Positions 11,376 to 23,072 of a stretch of 64,000 nucleotides of DNA are shown here, piece after piece. The translations under genes and the position numbers were made by a program. Origin of the DNA: Acanthosepion pharaonis (Eukaryota > Mollusca > Cephalopoda > Sepiida > Sepiidae); contig CAHIKZ030003327.1 of NCBI GenBank assembly GCA_903632075.3, positions 3,644,501 through 3,708,500 on the forward strand, read 5' to 3'. A model generated the notes under the pieces. The model made no database searches, was not told where the DNA came from, and was given only the letters and a program-made list of their open reading frames with translations. The number at the start of each line of letters is the position of its first letter. The first letter of the stretch is position 1.

Positions 11376-12020
11376 CCTTACAGTGCCTGGTTTTCTCAAG
11401 CGGTCGCCCATCTAGGTACTGATCAGGCTCGACGTTGCTTAACTTCAGTAACTGTACAGAACCGGTGTTTCCACATGATGCGACTGTAAGCCGGAAGTAG
11501 TAAGAGACGTCTTGTCTGCTCTGAAATATCTTGAACAATGACTTCTGTCACTGATATGAAATACGCAACTACCTCACTCACCAAGTAGGCCTTTAAAATT
11601 AAGTATTTCAAAGAAGAGTCTGTAATGTAATCGACCCTGAGCAGACATCGTGATTTCACTCTCATTCTCAGCGACGTGGCGTAGCTTCCGTTTGTCTTTT
11701 CTGCAAATAGTTTCATGACAATTGTTCTGATGAATTTATTTCTCTAGTGTCCCGACTACATGAATTTAAGCGTGTTACTACATTGGCATCTAGCTCTAAC
11801 CATTTTACTGTTGAGCTTCCTAGATATAACTGCCACTTCTACCTTAACTTTTTTCTCGCACTTCCCGCCCGTGTAACTCGCTTCTTTTTACTCGCTTCCC
11901 TGATAACTACAGTCTTCAAAAATATGAAATGTAGCAGCAAACGCCATCTTCTATCTTCTTAAAACCTGTCCCCTTTTTGTCCTTTCCTCAATCACCCCCC
12001 ACTAAAATGTTCTCATTATC
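11376..12020. other. Unassigned intronic DNA
   Basis: Short ORFs occur on both strands, but none has a family resemblance. At 11745-11960 a plus-strand stretch (tctagtgtcccgactacatg) may be a very decayed LINE 3' piece; this is weak. Confidence 0.3.
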
Positions 12021-12735
12021 TTTCACTCTCTGTAACCGCTCCCATGTCCTTTCTTTTTACAGTAAGGTTCACACTGCACAAGGCCCGGGAGCCAATCGAG
12101 GTAGAAAACGGTTAACCTTAGACTTGAGCAGGTTAAGAATGTAGTGATCGGGGAAGCATCCTCTTGGGAGTCTGTTTCACAGGGCAGTGGTTCGCTGGAA
12201 GAAGCTGTTCGATTGGAACTTACTTCTCGCCAGTGGATCACGGGGGGGGTATGTGGGTGGTTAGCTACAGTGTAAGTGTCCTGGCGGGTCCTAGCCGCGA
12301 AGGTTAGAACTGACGGAACCAAGGAATGTAGTTCGTCCGAGCACTTTCCATGGAATTAGCGATAGAGCAGTGAGAGGCTTTCTACATCCTGCCTATGAGA
12401 GAGAGAGAGAGGTTGGAAGGCTGGAAAATAATTCGTTGGACTCTATAGAGCCTGGAGTGTGACGACTGGGCAGCCTCCACCCAAATATGACAACAGTACC
12501 CCCATTTTACGCCTGATCTGTCTCTTGTGAAGAAAGAGGGTACCATGAGGAGTCAGGTACTTACTGGAGCGGTACAGGGAGCCGACCATTTTATCTGCAT
12601 CTTTAGCGATGGGTCGTATGTACGAGTTCCACTTGCGGTCAGGTGTGAGTTTTGGGCTCAATAGTCTCTCGAGGCACGGAACCTCCCCGAGGGGACAAAC
12701 GTTCATCGTCACTGGTGGTCGTTCGATGTCCGATC
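12020..12735 (-). mobile_element. Jockey-like LINE 3' end relic
   Basis: Minus-strand frames give LTPDRKWNSYIRPIAKDADK, then MVGSLYRSSKYLTP, HKRQIRRKMGVLLSYLGG and, further on, AARTRQDTYTVANHPH. These match the block before and after the RT palm in the same family as at 9.0 kb. Stops and frameshifts make it dead. It is convergent to the copy at 9.0 kb and flanks the satellite with it. Confidence 0.75.
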
Positions 12736-13018
12736 GGCGATGATAAAATGTAACTGGTTTGCTTAGGGTGTAAGAATTTTTTTAAAAATTATCTTAAACT
12801 GACATAAAACCAATTTAGAGGATAAAGTTTTGTAAAGTCAGTTATACTGCTTGCATCTTTCCTTTACTTAAGCACGAACATCGACCGATGCCATCGTTAG
12901 GAAACATCTAGTTATTTCAACCAGCGAAGGTATAAAGTTGCAATTCGACGCCATGTTATTTTTCTGGACTCTCGGCGCGAGAAGCAACATAATGACAAAG
13001 TTCAAAAGTTTGACTTAC

Positions 13019-13127
13019 CGGATAATTCTGAAAAATTTTGCTTCTTTTCGCGTTTCTAGTGAAAGGGGGTAAACGGACTTGCATGTTGTTTAAATAGAAA
13101 ATAAAAAGGAAACTAAGACCTGCCGTC
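13019..13127 (-). CDS. SLC23: SLC23-type transporter, exon with the cytosolic loop
   Basis: This exon is 109 bp, with acceptor GCTTTTAG|G and donor CCG|GTAAGT. It enters in phase 2, which completes Leu from the previous CT, and leaves in phase 0. It encodes TAGLSFLFIFYLNNMQVRLP, then PFTRNAKRSKIFQNYP. This corresponds to MTIFLIVLFSQYLKNVxVPxPxY...LFQxFP of the family: one membrane segment, a basic cytosolic loop, and the FP pair before the next helix. Similarity is weaker than in other exons, but phase and position fit exactly. Confidence 0.8.
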
Positions 13128-13129
13128 CT

Positions 13130-13640
13130 AAAAGCATAACAAAAAATATTGTTGAAATGTTTCATACAAATCACAAGCTCGTTGTATATTAGTAAGTTGA
13201 AAAAAATAAAAACATGCAAATGTTACTGGTGTTATATTAAAATCATTTACTTACATTTGATTCAACTTAATTTCACTACATCAGTAGCAATAATGAACCT
13301 TTTTTAGATGAAGAATTGTCAAGCATTAGTGAGTTTGATAAGATGAAGGCTTTTATTAAAGCTTCATCACTGCAAGTTGAAGATTTAATAAAAGTAAAAC
13401 GTTAAATTCAGAAACATTTACTCTTTGTTCTTTATCTTATCATTCTGTCGGATTCCAACCTTTATTTCATCCCAACTCATTAGTAAGTTGTTGTAACCTA
13501 GGGAAGGTTACTGAATAGAATAATCAAACGAAGGTTGGTAAAGAACAACATATATAGGATTCGCCAGCGGCGCGTAGAAATAGTAATCAATTGCTAGAAG
13601 TGAGTCAAATGAATTCCACAATGAATCTCCAACTGCAGGA
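13130..13640. other. Unassigned intronic DNA
   Basis: Upstream side of the SLC23 exon at 13019-13127. The polypyrimidine acceptor region is at 13128-13145. The rest holds nothing recognised. Confidence 0.3.
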
Positions 13641-14065
13641 TATCTACCAACCGCCTCACACAAGGCCGAATTTAACGTTGAGTATCCGAGACCTTAGGCT
13701 CGGCCAAAAATGCCCCATAAACCACGTATAAAACGGTGTCGTGTACCTGTTTGCCTAGACGAGTCTCTGCGACATAACCTCGTCTGGGGATCCTCTCTGC
13801 CCAGAGACAGAGTGTTTGACTAGCACAACTGCAGACCAACATATAATTGCAGGATATATACCAACCGCCGCACGTGGTCAGATGTGGCACAAGGCCGAAT
13901 TTAATGTGGGGTATCCGAGCCCGTAGGCTCGATCAAAAATTCCCTGTAGACCCCGTATAAATCGGGGTTGGGTAGCTGTTTCCCGAGACCAGACTCTGCC
14001 CTTCGATATAGCCTCGTAAGGGGATCCTTTCTGGCCAGAGGCAGAGAGTTTGACCAGCACAGACG
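13635..14065. repeat. Tandem pair of a dispersed repeat (about 210 bp each)
   Basis: Two head-to-tail copies, about 13640-13830 and 13850-14060. Each has aggatat(c/a)taccaaccgcc, acaaggccgaatttaa, a gagcc..aggctcg block and a palindrome around ggatcctctctg. Related copies lie at 55640-55830 and, on the opposite strand, at 50500-50760. It is probably SINE or LINE tail material. Confidence 0.6.
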
Positions 14066-14845
14066 AATTTCCAACTCCAGACCCACATACAGTATTTACT
14101 GTTGTATTTATGTGAATGGGGATATACCCATTATCGTGCGTATGTATGCTAGAACATAAGTATTCGCAAGTATTTCTATCGTCTATAATACTACTCGCTT
14201 TTCATTTAATAAGGTTAGAAGTAAAATATTATTTTGGAATTATTTAATCAGATGAAGAAATCACAACAATTATTGATTTCCTTATTTATTTCATCTCAGT
14301 TTCATTTGCTTTTCATCAAGTAGTATTAGTAGTAGTAGTATTGAATTTCGATTAAATGAAGCATTGTCAGCCATTATTATTTTTATTTCTTAACATCTTA
14401 ATTTCACTTGCTTTTCCTCTCTGACTATTAGTAGTAATATTCACCAATGTGCGAATGCGTTTGCTGTTAAATAATGTAATTAAATGGTGCTAAAATTATT
14501 GGAAGAATTACATCCATTCAAGGCGATTCTTATACTAGGCCTGGCAACCATGCAACTGGGATCCACGGCTGGGGGCTTAAATTACTGCTAAATGGCAATT
14601 ACTGAGAAGGTTTTTAGCAAGGAGCCTGTTAGTAATGTACAGCAATTAGAGCAACTATATATAATATTAGGAAGCATTTTCTTATAATTATTGACTGATT
14701 CCCATAAATGCCAATATACAAAGAAAAAAAATACTATAAAATATCTAAATGCACAAAAATCATTTTATTCACCTTAAATTAGAAATTTTTAGATAATATT
14801 GCAAAAATGATGAGTTAATTTGTTTATGTTAATTTATTTCAGAAC

Positions 14846-14846
<1 letters not shown>
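14066..14846. other. Unassigned AT-rich DNA
   Basis: Contains (TAG)n-like agtagtagtagta at 14325-14345, otherwise nothing recognised. Confidence 0.3.

Positions 14847-14909
<63 letters not shown>
14847..14909. repeat. (TA)n(TG)n compound microsatellite
   Basis: About 14 bp of TA followed by about 45 bp of TG. Confidence 0.95.
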
Positions 14910-15249
14910 CAGAAAGCAATTTCAGCATTTTACAAAATTGTGTATCAACAAAATCTACATAAGTGTGAATTTCTGAGAAACAATAATTTTGATAACCTTC
15001 ACAAAATTTATTGAGATTTTTGTTACATGTACAATTTATTTCACAAAAGATGAAGAAAATACTTATTTCACTATGATAAAATAATAGCTATTATCAGTGT
15101 ATATAGTTTTAAAAATTAAAATCAATTCAGATTAACAAGAACACAAAATTAATTAACAGGATAATTTGGGGAGTTAACCAATTAAATACATGTAAAAAAA
15201 GGGAAAATTGAAAATAAAAATAAAAAATTGGTATCGAGTGGAGTTTTAA

Positions 15250-16861
15250 CTTACCACAATCTATTTCTTTCAAAAATGTTCATATTCTTGAAAATAAAAA
15301 CTAATATTATTAAATATTTCCTCTTCTGTGGGACAATCTTTTCTTGTAACATAACCTGCTCTATACAAAAGTGACATTTCAATATCTTTAGAGATCCTAG
15401 TTTCAAGGTCTGGTAAGTGATCAAATGTTTGCCATCGCATCTCATTAAGCAAATATCCACATTTTGAGCAATTATAGCCTGGATCAAAGTTGTAGTCTTT
15501 GACATCAACATTTAATTTAAGAAGTAGTTTTAGTTTTTTCAATATTGAAATTTTTCAGTGATATTTTAAACTGTTATAAAATATGTACATCAAGAACTTT
15601 GTCTTCATTTTCCAAATAGTCTGTGATAAATTCACCAAATATAACAAAATTAAACCAACTACTTAGTGAATATCTACAAACATCAATTAAGCCATTGCAT
15701 GTACATTCAATTGTTATCCTAGTATCTTTTGTTAATGATTTCATTCTTTTTTCTTTTTTTTTTCCATTCTTTTTATCATTTTTCCAGAAATAAAAAGAAA
15801 TAACGGATGTTCATCATTTAAATCTGATATCACCTTTTTCAATGGATCATTTTTCTTAGTATCAAAATATATTTCTTTGACAGAAACAATTTTCCAAAAT
15901 TTTAACTTTTTCAATGAAATTATCTCTTTCTGTTGTATCCTCCCCATTTAATAATGTGTGTGTTTTAATGGTAGTTACAATTTGATCACAAAAATCTTTT
16001 AAACAACGGGAAACATTTTCTCGCTCAACTGCTTCTGGGTAAACTCCTCCATCAGTTAGTTTCGATAGTTCATACTCAAAATGACGTTTTATAATTTCCC
16101 ATTTTGCTATCATCTTTTTTCTTTCAGAATAAAACAATAATTCAGACGTAGGTTTAGTAATCCAGTTATTTGGAATATTTTTAAAAAGGTGGACAAAATC
16201 AAAAAGTAAGTACTAGCCATTTTATTGTCCAGAGATTATTAAAAATAATGTAAATCTTTTTTTTAAAAAAAAAAAAACGAATGACGGGTCCTGTTATTGT
16301 CACATACAATTCACCAACAATATATCAATTTTCTTCATATAAAAAAGTTGCCTCTAATATTGCAATTGGTATCATTTTAAATAAAATTTTTGATCCTCCA
16401 TTTAAACATTTTATCATGATGTCCAATATTGTTTTTGCTGATCCCTCAAAATTTTCAGCCAAAACAAATAAGTTTCCTCCATGATATTGCAGAGCAACCT
16501 TGGCATACACTTCATCAACTAAAAGAATACATAACTAAAAGAGATTTCACTAAAATATTACCAAGAAAATTAAAGTTATTTAATTTTGAAACTTCAGATG
16601 TCAAAGCTGGTAATGCTCTTACACTTGGTAACTTAAAATCCTCCTGAAGTCTGTTATATAATGAAAAAGTATTCAAATGCCCTGACAAAACTATCAGAAT
16701 CATAATGTTTTGTCTCAATCATTTGTGGTGACATAACATTAATGTTCTTTTAAATTTTTTCTTATTGTCAATTTTTAAGTTACTAAGATAACAAATTGTT
16801 TCATTAATTTATGACTAGTGCTGAAGCATTGATATTCGACTTTTTGAAAGAGAAAAATTGT

Positions 16862-16917
<56 letters not shown>

Positions 16918-17440
16918 AGCATTATAATATTCAAATCTCAAATTTTCAAAAATTTTAACTAAAAACATTGGAATACTTCCAGTGAAAAAAAATCAATAGA
17001 TTGGATGAAAAGCTGTTTGTTTGATTTATATCATGTAACTATTGAGACAAAATCCTGTTGATCAATATTCTGATACAATTTTTGAAACGTGAGGATTTTG
17101 TATTTTTCTAGAAACTGTGACGACTCATCATTTTGCACACAAGCAGAAGTTTTGTTTGTTTGTTGGTTTTGATTAAGGATTAGATAACAATACACTTGAT
17201 GGTAAATGATCAAATACTAATGGTGGATTTTTGGGTTGTACTTTTCCTTTAATAACTACTGTTTCATAATCAAATAGAAAATACCTTTGACAAACAACAG
17301 TATTTGGTTTGTCAGGGGTGTTGTCTCAAGGTATAGCCTTTAACCATCGTTCTTACTCATTCTGATCTTGGAAAAGACGAAATACACAAACCTTATTTTA
17401 GTCATCATAGTCACCACGACAACTTATTACACAGTGCATT
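15250..17440 (-). pseudogene. THAP-domain/P-element-type transposase relic
   Basis: The minus strand from an ATG at 17439 reads MHCVISC, then KVCVFRL(F)QDQNE, RWLKAIP and DKPNTVVCQRYF. This is a THAP zinc finger, C2CH type, with the final His replaced by Tyr. Next come KGKVQPKNPPLVFDHLPSS, then at 16720-16515 LPSVRALPALTSEVSKLNNF and at 16510-16325 YAKVALQYHGGNLF..AENFEG, part of the RNase H-like core of THAP9/P-element transposases. After 16140 follow KWEIIKRHFEYELSKLTDGG, NDPLKKVISDLNDEH, FGEFITDYLENE and at the end YRAGYVTRKD. The order equals a whole transposase of about 700 residues. Many frameshifts, stops and an inserted (AT)n run (16864-16914) make it inactive. It lies in an SLC23 intron. 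Confidence 0.82.
16864..16914. repeat. (AT)n microsatellite inside the THAP relic
   Basis: An AT run of about 50 bp interrupting the decayed transposase. Confidence 0.95.
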
Positions 17441-17524
17441 TTGAGAAATATCAGACCGCTTCGAAATTTAAAAAAATAACGCCACTTGCATTCCGAAATC
17501 AAGCAAAACTAAATCTATACTCAC

Positions 17525-17706
17525 AGCATTGATGTGCCCCAAAATCTTTGAGAATATTCGATGGTAAAATCAATCACGCTAAATCCGATTGTAGCGATTG
17601 TAACAGCAATGGTCACTGGGCTAATGAAGCGCACAAATTGACCCGTGAAACCAGTCACTCCTGCCAGGAACTCGATAAAAGAAGACAAAACTAAGCTTCC
17701 AGACAA
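17525..17706 (-). CDS. SLC23: SLC23-type transporter, exon with the RFISPVTIA segment
   Basis: This exon is 182 bp, with acceptor TTTTCAG and donor CT|GTGAGT, running from phase 0 to phase 2. Residues LSGSLVLSSFIEFLAGVTGF are followed by QFVRFISPVTIAVTIATIGF and RFWGTSM. They match LxGAIMVASxxQxxxGFxG, RFIGPLTIAPTIxLVALxLF and HWGISAM of SVCTs (TM3-TM5). The Pro of the usual TIAPT is Val here. A PLE-type terminal repeat lies only about 45 bp upstream of the acceptor, and the THAP transposase relic starts about 85 bp past the donor. Confidence 0.9.
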
Positions 17707-17744
17707 CTGAAAAGGAAAATGCAAGTATGATGTTCATGGTAAGA

Positions 17745-17900
17745 CGTGTTTAATACAATATTATTGTTTGGACTGTTGTTCTCATCTTTGTTGCCATATT
17801 CACGACGTTTCGGCCGTTTTACGCTCCGGCCTTCTTCGGGTGATTGGAAGATGAGAGCAACAGTCCGAACTATGTAAATAAAGTAAATAATTACAATACC
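17745..17900 (-). repeat. Penelope-like element terminal repeat, solitary copy
   Basis: The minus strand reads cgaagaaggccggagcgt, then aaaacggccgaaacgtcgtg, then atggcaacaaagatgagaac. The same module is tandemly repeated at 54230-54590 next to a Penelope-like RT. GGCCG and CGGCC pair as a stem between CGAAGA and GAAAC, as in hammerhead-like PLE ends. No RT is adjacent here. Confidence 0.65.
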
Positions 17901-17930
17901 GCATCTCAGAAATAGGGACAAATACAATAT

Positions 17931-17938
17931 ATATATAT

Positions 17939-18001
<63 letters not shown>
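17931..18001. repeat. (AT)n microsatellite
   Basis: An AT run of about 60 bp, followed by gagaga. Confidence 0.95.
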
Positions 18002-18004
<3 letters not shown>

Positions 18005-18113
18005 TTGAGAGAGAAAGAGCTGACCTAATTCTCAAAATTCAATCAAATAACTACACATCATTTTTTTAATAAATACTTCTTAGTCAGAGTGGGAACATTT
18101 TAACTCCACCTGG

Positions 18114-18171
<58 letters not shown>

Positions 18172-18178
18172 GAGAGAC
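18114..18178. repeat. (AT)n(GA)n(GACA)n compound microsatellite
   Basis: AT, then AG, then acagacagacag in sequence. Confidence 0.9.
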
Positions 18179-18179
18179 A

Positions 18180-18588
18180 ACATATTCAGCCATGTTTGGC
18201 TGAATAATCTAGACATATATCTATTTTATTTTAATAATCTCTAATTCATGGATCAATTTCTTTGTGCTGTTACAAAACTAAGTAAGAAATACATCGTAGT
18301 TTTTCTATTACTTTTATTTTCCCAAGAACTTTCAATCTTATCCAAGACCATCTTCAGAGGGGAATTTACAGAGACAAAAATCACTGTAATTGATAGTTGT
18401 AAAATTATTTCAAGTGCGCATGATTCGGCCCGGTATTCATTGTTAATATAAAATGACTGCAATTTGATATTGGCGTTTGTTTTGATGCCAATTTCTGTCG
18501 TGCTCTACATTGAAACTTTGGGTCATTCATTTGCGAGTCAGACTTTGTTGAATATTAACGCTTTGTCCACAAATGAAATGCCTTAAAG
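18180..18588. other. Unassigned intronic DNA
   Basis: Nothing recognised. Confidence 0.3.
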
Positions 18589-18930
18589 ATGGGGGATGAA
18601 AAATTTCACTTTCGCCATATTATGCTCTATGAATTTCGGAAAGGAGTAAGCGTCGGAACTGCGACAAAAAAAAAAAAAAAACATTCAGCAGTTGTATTTG
18701 CATCATGCTCCTGATCTTCGGACGGTCAAAAAGTCGATTTCATCTGGGTCATTGTTCCCTAACCACCATCCACGGTCCGGCCGACATTCCGTCACCGATG
18801 AAGACGCTCTGCTTGCCATTTAAAAAGACATGGGTTCAAGACAAAACGGCCGATTTTGGCAAATCGAAAAGGAGTCATTTTCCACCAGAACAGAGCAAGA
18901 CCACATGTTGCTAAACTGACGTTGCAGAAG
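18589..18930 (+). mobile_element. Mariner transposase, internally deleted relic
   Basis: From ATG 18589 the frame gives MGDEKFHFRHIMLYEFRKGV, then TATK, LYLHHAPDLRTVKKSISSG and HPRSGRHSVTDEDALLAI. This is a mariner N-terminal DNA-binding region. It jumps directly to the sense of F.QDRARPHVAKLT (near 18885-18920), which belongs late in the catalytic domain, so most of the middle is deleted. An A-run near 18666 and stops confirm decay. Confidence 0.68.
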
Positions 18931-19293
18931 AATTCTTCTATGTATCGTGTCCCTTCAGGACGTAGGCGATTATGACCCTCCACTTCTTCCTGTCCCTTGT
19001 ACCTCTCAATAAGTTTTGTCTTTTTGTTGTTTCTTCCAAATCCTGTTTTATCATTCATTTATACCAGCTCATCAAGTATGTTTTCCTCTGTCTGCTGCTT
19101 TCCTTTGTCCCGCTTTCTCTTCAATCTGTCCCGTGAGGATCAGATTTTCCAAGCCCTCCTTCCTCATTATGTGCCTCAGAAATGTCAACTGCCTATAAGT
19201 ATGAGTTTCCTTTTTGTTTCCATTCTCTCCAAGACCTCCTTGTTGCTCACATGTTCGATCCACGGTATCATCAGCATCATTCTCTAGAACCAC
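18930..19293 (-). mobile_element. RTE-like LINE reverse transcriptase C-terminus relic
   Basis: The minus strand gives CEQQGGLGENGNKKETHTYR, then QLTFLRHIMRKEGLENLILT, then GQIEEKAGQRKAADR and, after a frame change, NDKTGFGRNNKKTKLIERYK and GHNRLRPEGT. This is the usual end of endonuclease/RT proteins of RTE-like LINEs, where GKR(G)RGRQR precedes the last domain. The endonuclease part of the same family appears at 49.5 kb. Confidence 0.75.
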
Positions 19294-20060
19294 ATTTGGC
19301 AGGTTTCGCTATTCAGACACCGTCATCAAAAACAGAAAATTGATTTTATCTCAACCAAATCAACATCGGCGAGGCAAGACGTGAATCCGATTAGTCATAG
19401 GAAGGTTGGATTTCTTTTTTTTTTTACTTTAACTTTATCGTTTCGGGAATAGATTTCTCAACCGGCTAAGAACATGTGAAGAAACTCCAGCAGTTAATAT
19501 ACGATCAGGTTTTTTCAGCTTATCACTTTGTTGTTACTAAAAAGGCCTTGATCCATGGGGTCTGCGTGAGACTTCAAATAATCAGATATAGGGTCTGCTT
19601 TGTTAACGTCTCAGCCTTTATATCCAAAATGTTGATATTTTTTAATCAGTTCACCCCAATCAAGGTGATAATGCTGCAAAGATGTAAGCCGAATTACTAG
19701 AAGTAAAAGAGACAGGAAAAGACTTTAGAAGAAACCAGAAACCCAATCCTAAACAGGAAAGAAGGGATAAACATCTACTCCTGTTCAAAAGACCGGAGTG
19801 TAGTGTGAACCGGACGATAGGCAAACCTATCTACTCCTCTTGAAGACAAATATTTTTTTATCAACTCACTCCAAGCAAGGCGATAAGATCACTAAGGTGC
19901 AAAGGGTTAACGGAAGTGAAAGAGAAAGGAAAAGACATGAAGAAGTATTTATGGTAGTGCGCTGAACAACAGCCATTCTCATTTTTTTTTCAATACATTG
20001 GCATTACTGACTGTACAATAAGCATATATATGATAATTTTCTAACCGTAACTTAGATGTG
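19294..20060. other. Intronic DNA with a small dispersed repeat
   Basis: No gene. The segment around 19650-19745 (tcaaggtgataatgctgcaa ... aagagacaggaaaagac) recurs at 19860-19945 and in weaker form at 52405-52460. Confidence 0.4.
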
Positions 20061-20069
20061 GTACAAAAA

Positions 20070-20156
20070 CGAAAGTATGGGGCACCCAGTGAGGATCGAA
20101 CTTACTATTCAATCGTAATTGATTTCCCTAAACATTACACTACTCCATGGTGCCCA

Positions 20157-20160
<4 letters not shown>
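20070..20160 (-). repeat. tRNA-derived SINE head
   Basis: The minus strand reads gttgggcaccatggagtagt, then agtaagttcgatcctcac, then tgggtgcccc. It has a box B (GTTCGATCC) and a box-A-like start at the spacing of a tRNA. A related copy is at 53290-53375. The 3' side runs into an (AT)n run at 20160-20211. Confidence 0.6.

Positions 20161-20211
<51 letters not shown>
20160..20211. repeat. (AT)n microsatellite
   Basis: An AT run of about 50 bp; ORFs through it are artefacts. Confidence 0.95.
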
Positions 20212-20213
<2 letters not shown>

Positions 20214-20329
20214 GTGGGAGTGTGGTTGTGGGGGTGTAAGGAAATTCAACGCCGAATACATTACCAGGTTTAATTTTTCGTATTTCGTATTCAGCGTTTG
20301 GTTGTCGAACATCACCTGACTGGCACCAA

Positions 20330-22200
20330 ACAACTGTGTCTCATTAGAAGCTGAAGTGTAAAATATACATTATTTTAAGAATTTAAAAAATGTTAATGTG
20401 AATACGTAAGTAAATTTCCTTATGTAAATCTCAGAATTTGCAACGTGGTGTGTGGGGGAGGGTATATGAAAGGTCAGGTTAATGGTTTAGTCCAATGACC
20501 AAGCCTCTCAAATAAAGTAGACAAAAATCTTCTACTGACGGTAATGGTCATTGTGTGACATTGTTTTGACACTGTTGGTGTGAAATTAGGATTGGAGGGG
20601 TTCATTTGTGTCCCCTGTGAGAATTGGAGAGTTGGACGAGTTGAAAACGTTAAAAACCTTGAGGTGAAAACATAGGATGAGGTGTGGAGCAAGGAAAAAA
20701 AGAGAAATACCCAGTCCGCTTCTGATAAGCAGAAACGCGGAATGGAATGTTGAGTTCCAAATATGGTTTGGCGAAAATATAAGCTAAAACAAGCAAGGAA
20801 AATTCTTGCCATTTGAAATAAATTTCAAAGCGCAAGAAGTTCATTGTTTTGAATAGTTGACTGTTTTGGTATTTGAAGGTCATTGACAGCCGGTGAGGGA
20901 ATATGGGTAAAACCGAAAAAATTTGCAAAACCGGGTTTTGTAAACATGCAAATGGACAGGAAATTGTTTGGGTCGTATTTGGGAAATCGACCAAAAAAAT
21001 TCATTTGAATTCGACGAATAAAATTCTTTGCCGATTTGAAATGAATTTTTAATCACAAAAATTTAACAGAAAAAATTCAATTATGACAAGACCGATTGTA
21101 AAAAAAGGAATGTTTATTCTTCTGAAATAGCTAACCGCTTTGTTTGAGGGTCGATGTCATGTTTCCAGAGTTAGAGAAAGTAATTAATTGATGAATAATT
21201 GATAGTTTTGATGTGCGGAGATACATATAAACCGATCGTGACGGACGCAGACGAGACGTAACAGCAGCAGGCGAGGAGCTACTGGACACCACGTGACCTG
21301 CTGATGAGAGAATTTCGACCTGATTCCTTATGTATGTTTAATCCGCTCTAAGTTTTATAAGCAATTGATAAAGTGCCACAATAGAGAGTTTAACGAGAAG
21401 GGTTAATTTTGTTGCATCAAAGATTATATAAACCAACTGAAAATTAACGCAGCGACCTTCTTCCTTATTTGCTATGATAATCATATTTTCAGCATCGGAA
21501 ACGTTCTTTTCGTAGCACGGTTCGGCCACAACTCGATTCAGTGCTTAAGTACGATCTTCGCTGCACTGTGATCAAAGAACACAACGTGGGCAGAGCACAT
21601 GCAGGAACGAAGCGATCATTAAATAACCATCAGTTAACCGGCGTCGATACTGACCACAGTGGGAAGGACCCCGGATCGAACCGAGCCAGCCATGTTACAA
21701 TGGTAATATTAGCCGTTTCCTTATAAGGAAACATTCGGCATTCATTGCCCGAGCAAACAGTACTACTCCAGTTATGCTTTTCGTCACTCCCTGGCCATCG
21801 GATCCGGATCAAAGTGTAATATCTGCCATTGGGTTGAGAAACTACTTTTTTATGTCTTAATTGTGTTTCCATCAGAGCACAACAGTTGAATTTTTATCTT
21901 CGGACTGAAAGCAAATGAAAAAAATAGAGGCGCACTAAAGAGATGGATGGACGGTAGTCTTACCGATGCCAGCATAACCGACGGTTGCGGGGGATGGTCT
22001 ATTTTTAGACTTGGCCCGGTGTGCACGCGCTCGGGCACTCCTCATATTAAATTGACTTTGATAAGTTAATACTAAGTATAGAATCTTTTCTCTTCATCTC
22101 TAAAGATTATATTAGTCTTTTCCAGATAAAGAATCATTCGACGTTCATTGACCGGACAGCTAGTGATACTTTAGATTGAAACTTATAAAATCTATTAAGT
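20330..22200. other. Intronic DNA, no gene recognised
   Basis: Several ORFs of 60-115 codons on both strands have no recognisable domain. The short SLC23 exon that should join phase 1 to phase 0 may be in this stretch, but I could not identify it. Confidence 0.3.
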
Positions 22201-23033
22201 CTACAAACTTCTTTCGCGCTTTCCAGTATGTATGGTGGTTCTCTTCATAACTAACGAATGGTAGATTTATAAATATATGCAAGACGGTCTCTGAGGAGAA
22301 AACCTTTCTGGCACGACAAAGAAACCCAGCATTCCTTGCAGTAAACGATGCTATTAATTCGATGTAATCGTTCCACTCCAAATCAGTTGAAAACGTGAGG
22401 TCAAGAAGGCTCAATGTGTCCCTCTCGATGTGTCTAGCTTCAGTCATGCTTATGACGGCAGGAAAATTTTCTCTATGGTGGTTAAATTCGTTTCGTTTTG
22501 GAGCCATTTCCTGCCCCAGTTAACCACATTTTTGCAAGTCCTATTCAAGAGTAGCGGCCAAGTTAAATTTGTCAGTTGTGACGGATTTTTTTATTGAGAC
22601 AGAAGTAAATGTAGGGTCATCTGCATAAATGGCTACTTGGGAACTGATGACATCAGGAAGATCATTAATCTGTACAGAGCCTTGTGGGACACCCGCGTTC
22701 ATATGAAAAGATTTGGAAGCAAGCCTGTTGAAAACGCCCTTCATTTCACAATTGATAAAAATGATGGGATTAAATCAAACAAACGTCTAGTAATACCGTA
22801 GACCTGAGCTTGTGTAGAAGGTCATCGGATCACATACTGTCAAGTGCCTTCGAGATATTCAGAGCCACAACTCCAGTTTGATATATATATTCAGTGATGT
22901 CCATTAGCACATCATCGGTAGATATGGCAAAACGGAAGCCACACTGTTTGGCAGAGAGTTGGATGTGAGAGGTAAGATGCTTAACCACTTCAGCATTGAT
23001 TAAAGCCTCGAATAGTTTACCGGAAAGTTATTT

Positions 23034-23035
<2 letters not shown>
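22190..23035 (-). mobile_element. Jockey-like LINE reverse transcriptase relic
   Basis: The minus strand from about 23030 reads SGKLFEALINAEVVKHLTSH, then QLSAKQCGFRFAISTDDVL (RT blocks 2 and 3). Next come SFHMNAGVPQGSVQ, INDLPDVISSQVAIYADD (catalytic YADD kept), LLDLTFSTDLEWNDYIELIA and LCRARKVFSSETVLHIF. One part between GVPQGS and INDLPD is deleted. It is the same family as the elements at 2.3, 9.0 and 12.0 kb. Confidence 0.8.

Positions 23036-23072
<37 letters not shown>
23034..23072. repeat. (GATA)n microsatellite
   Basis: About nine units of gata/agat. Confidence 0.95.

Noticed and set aside
12956..13219. Single 87-codon minus ORF as a separate small gene
   Set aside because: Only the middle 36 codons, bounded by a good acceptor and donor, fit the SLC23 loop exon; the ends are intron.
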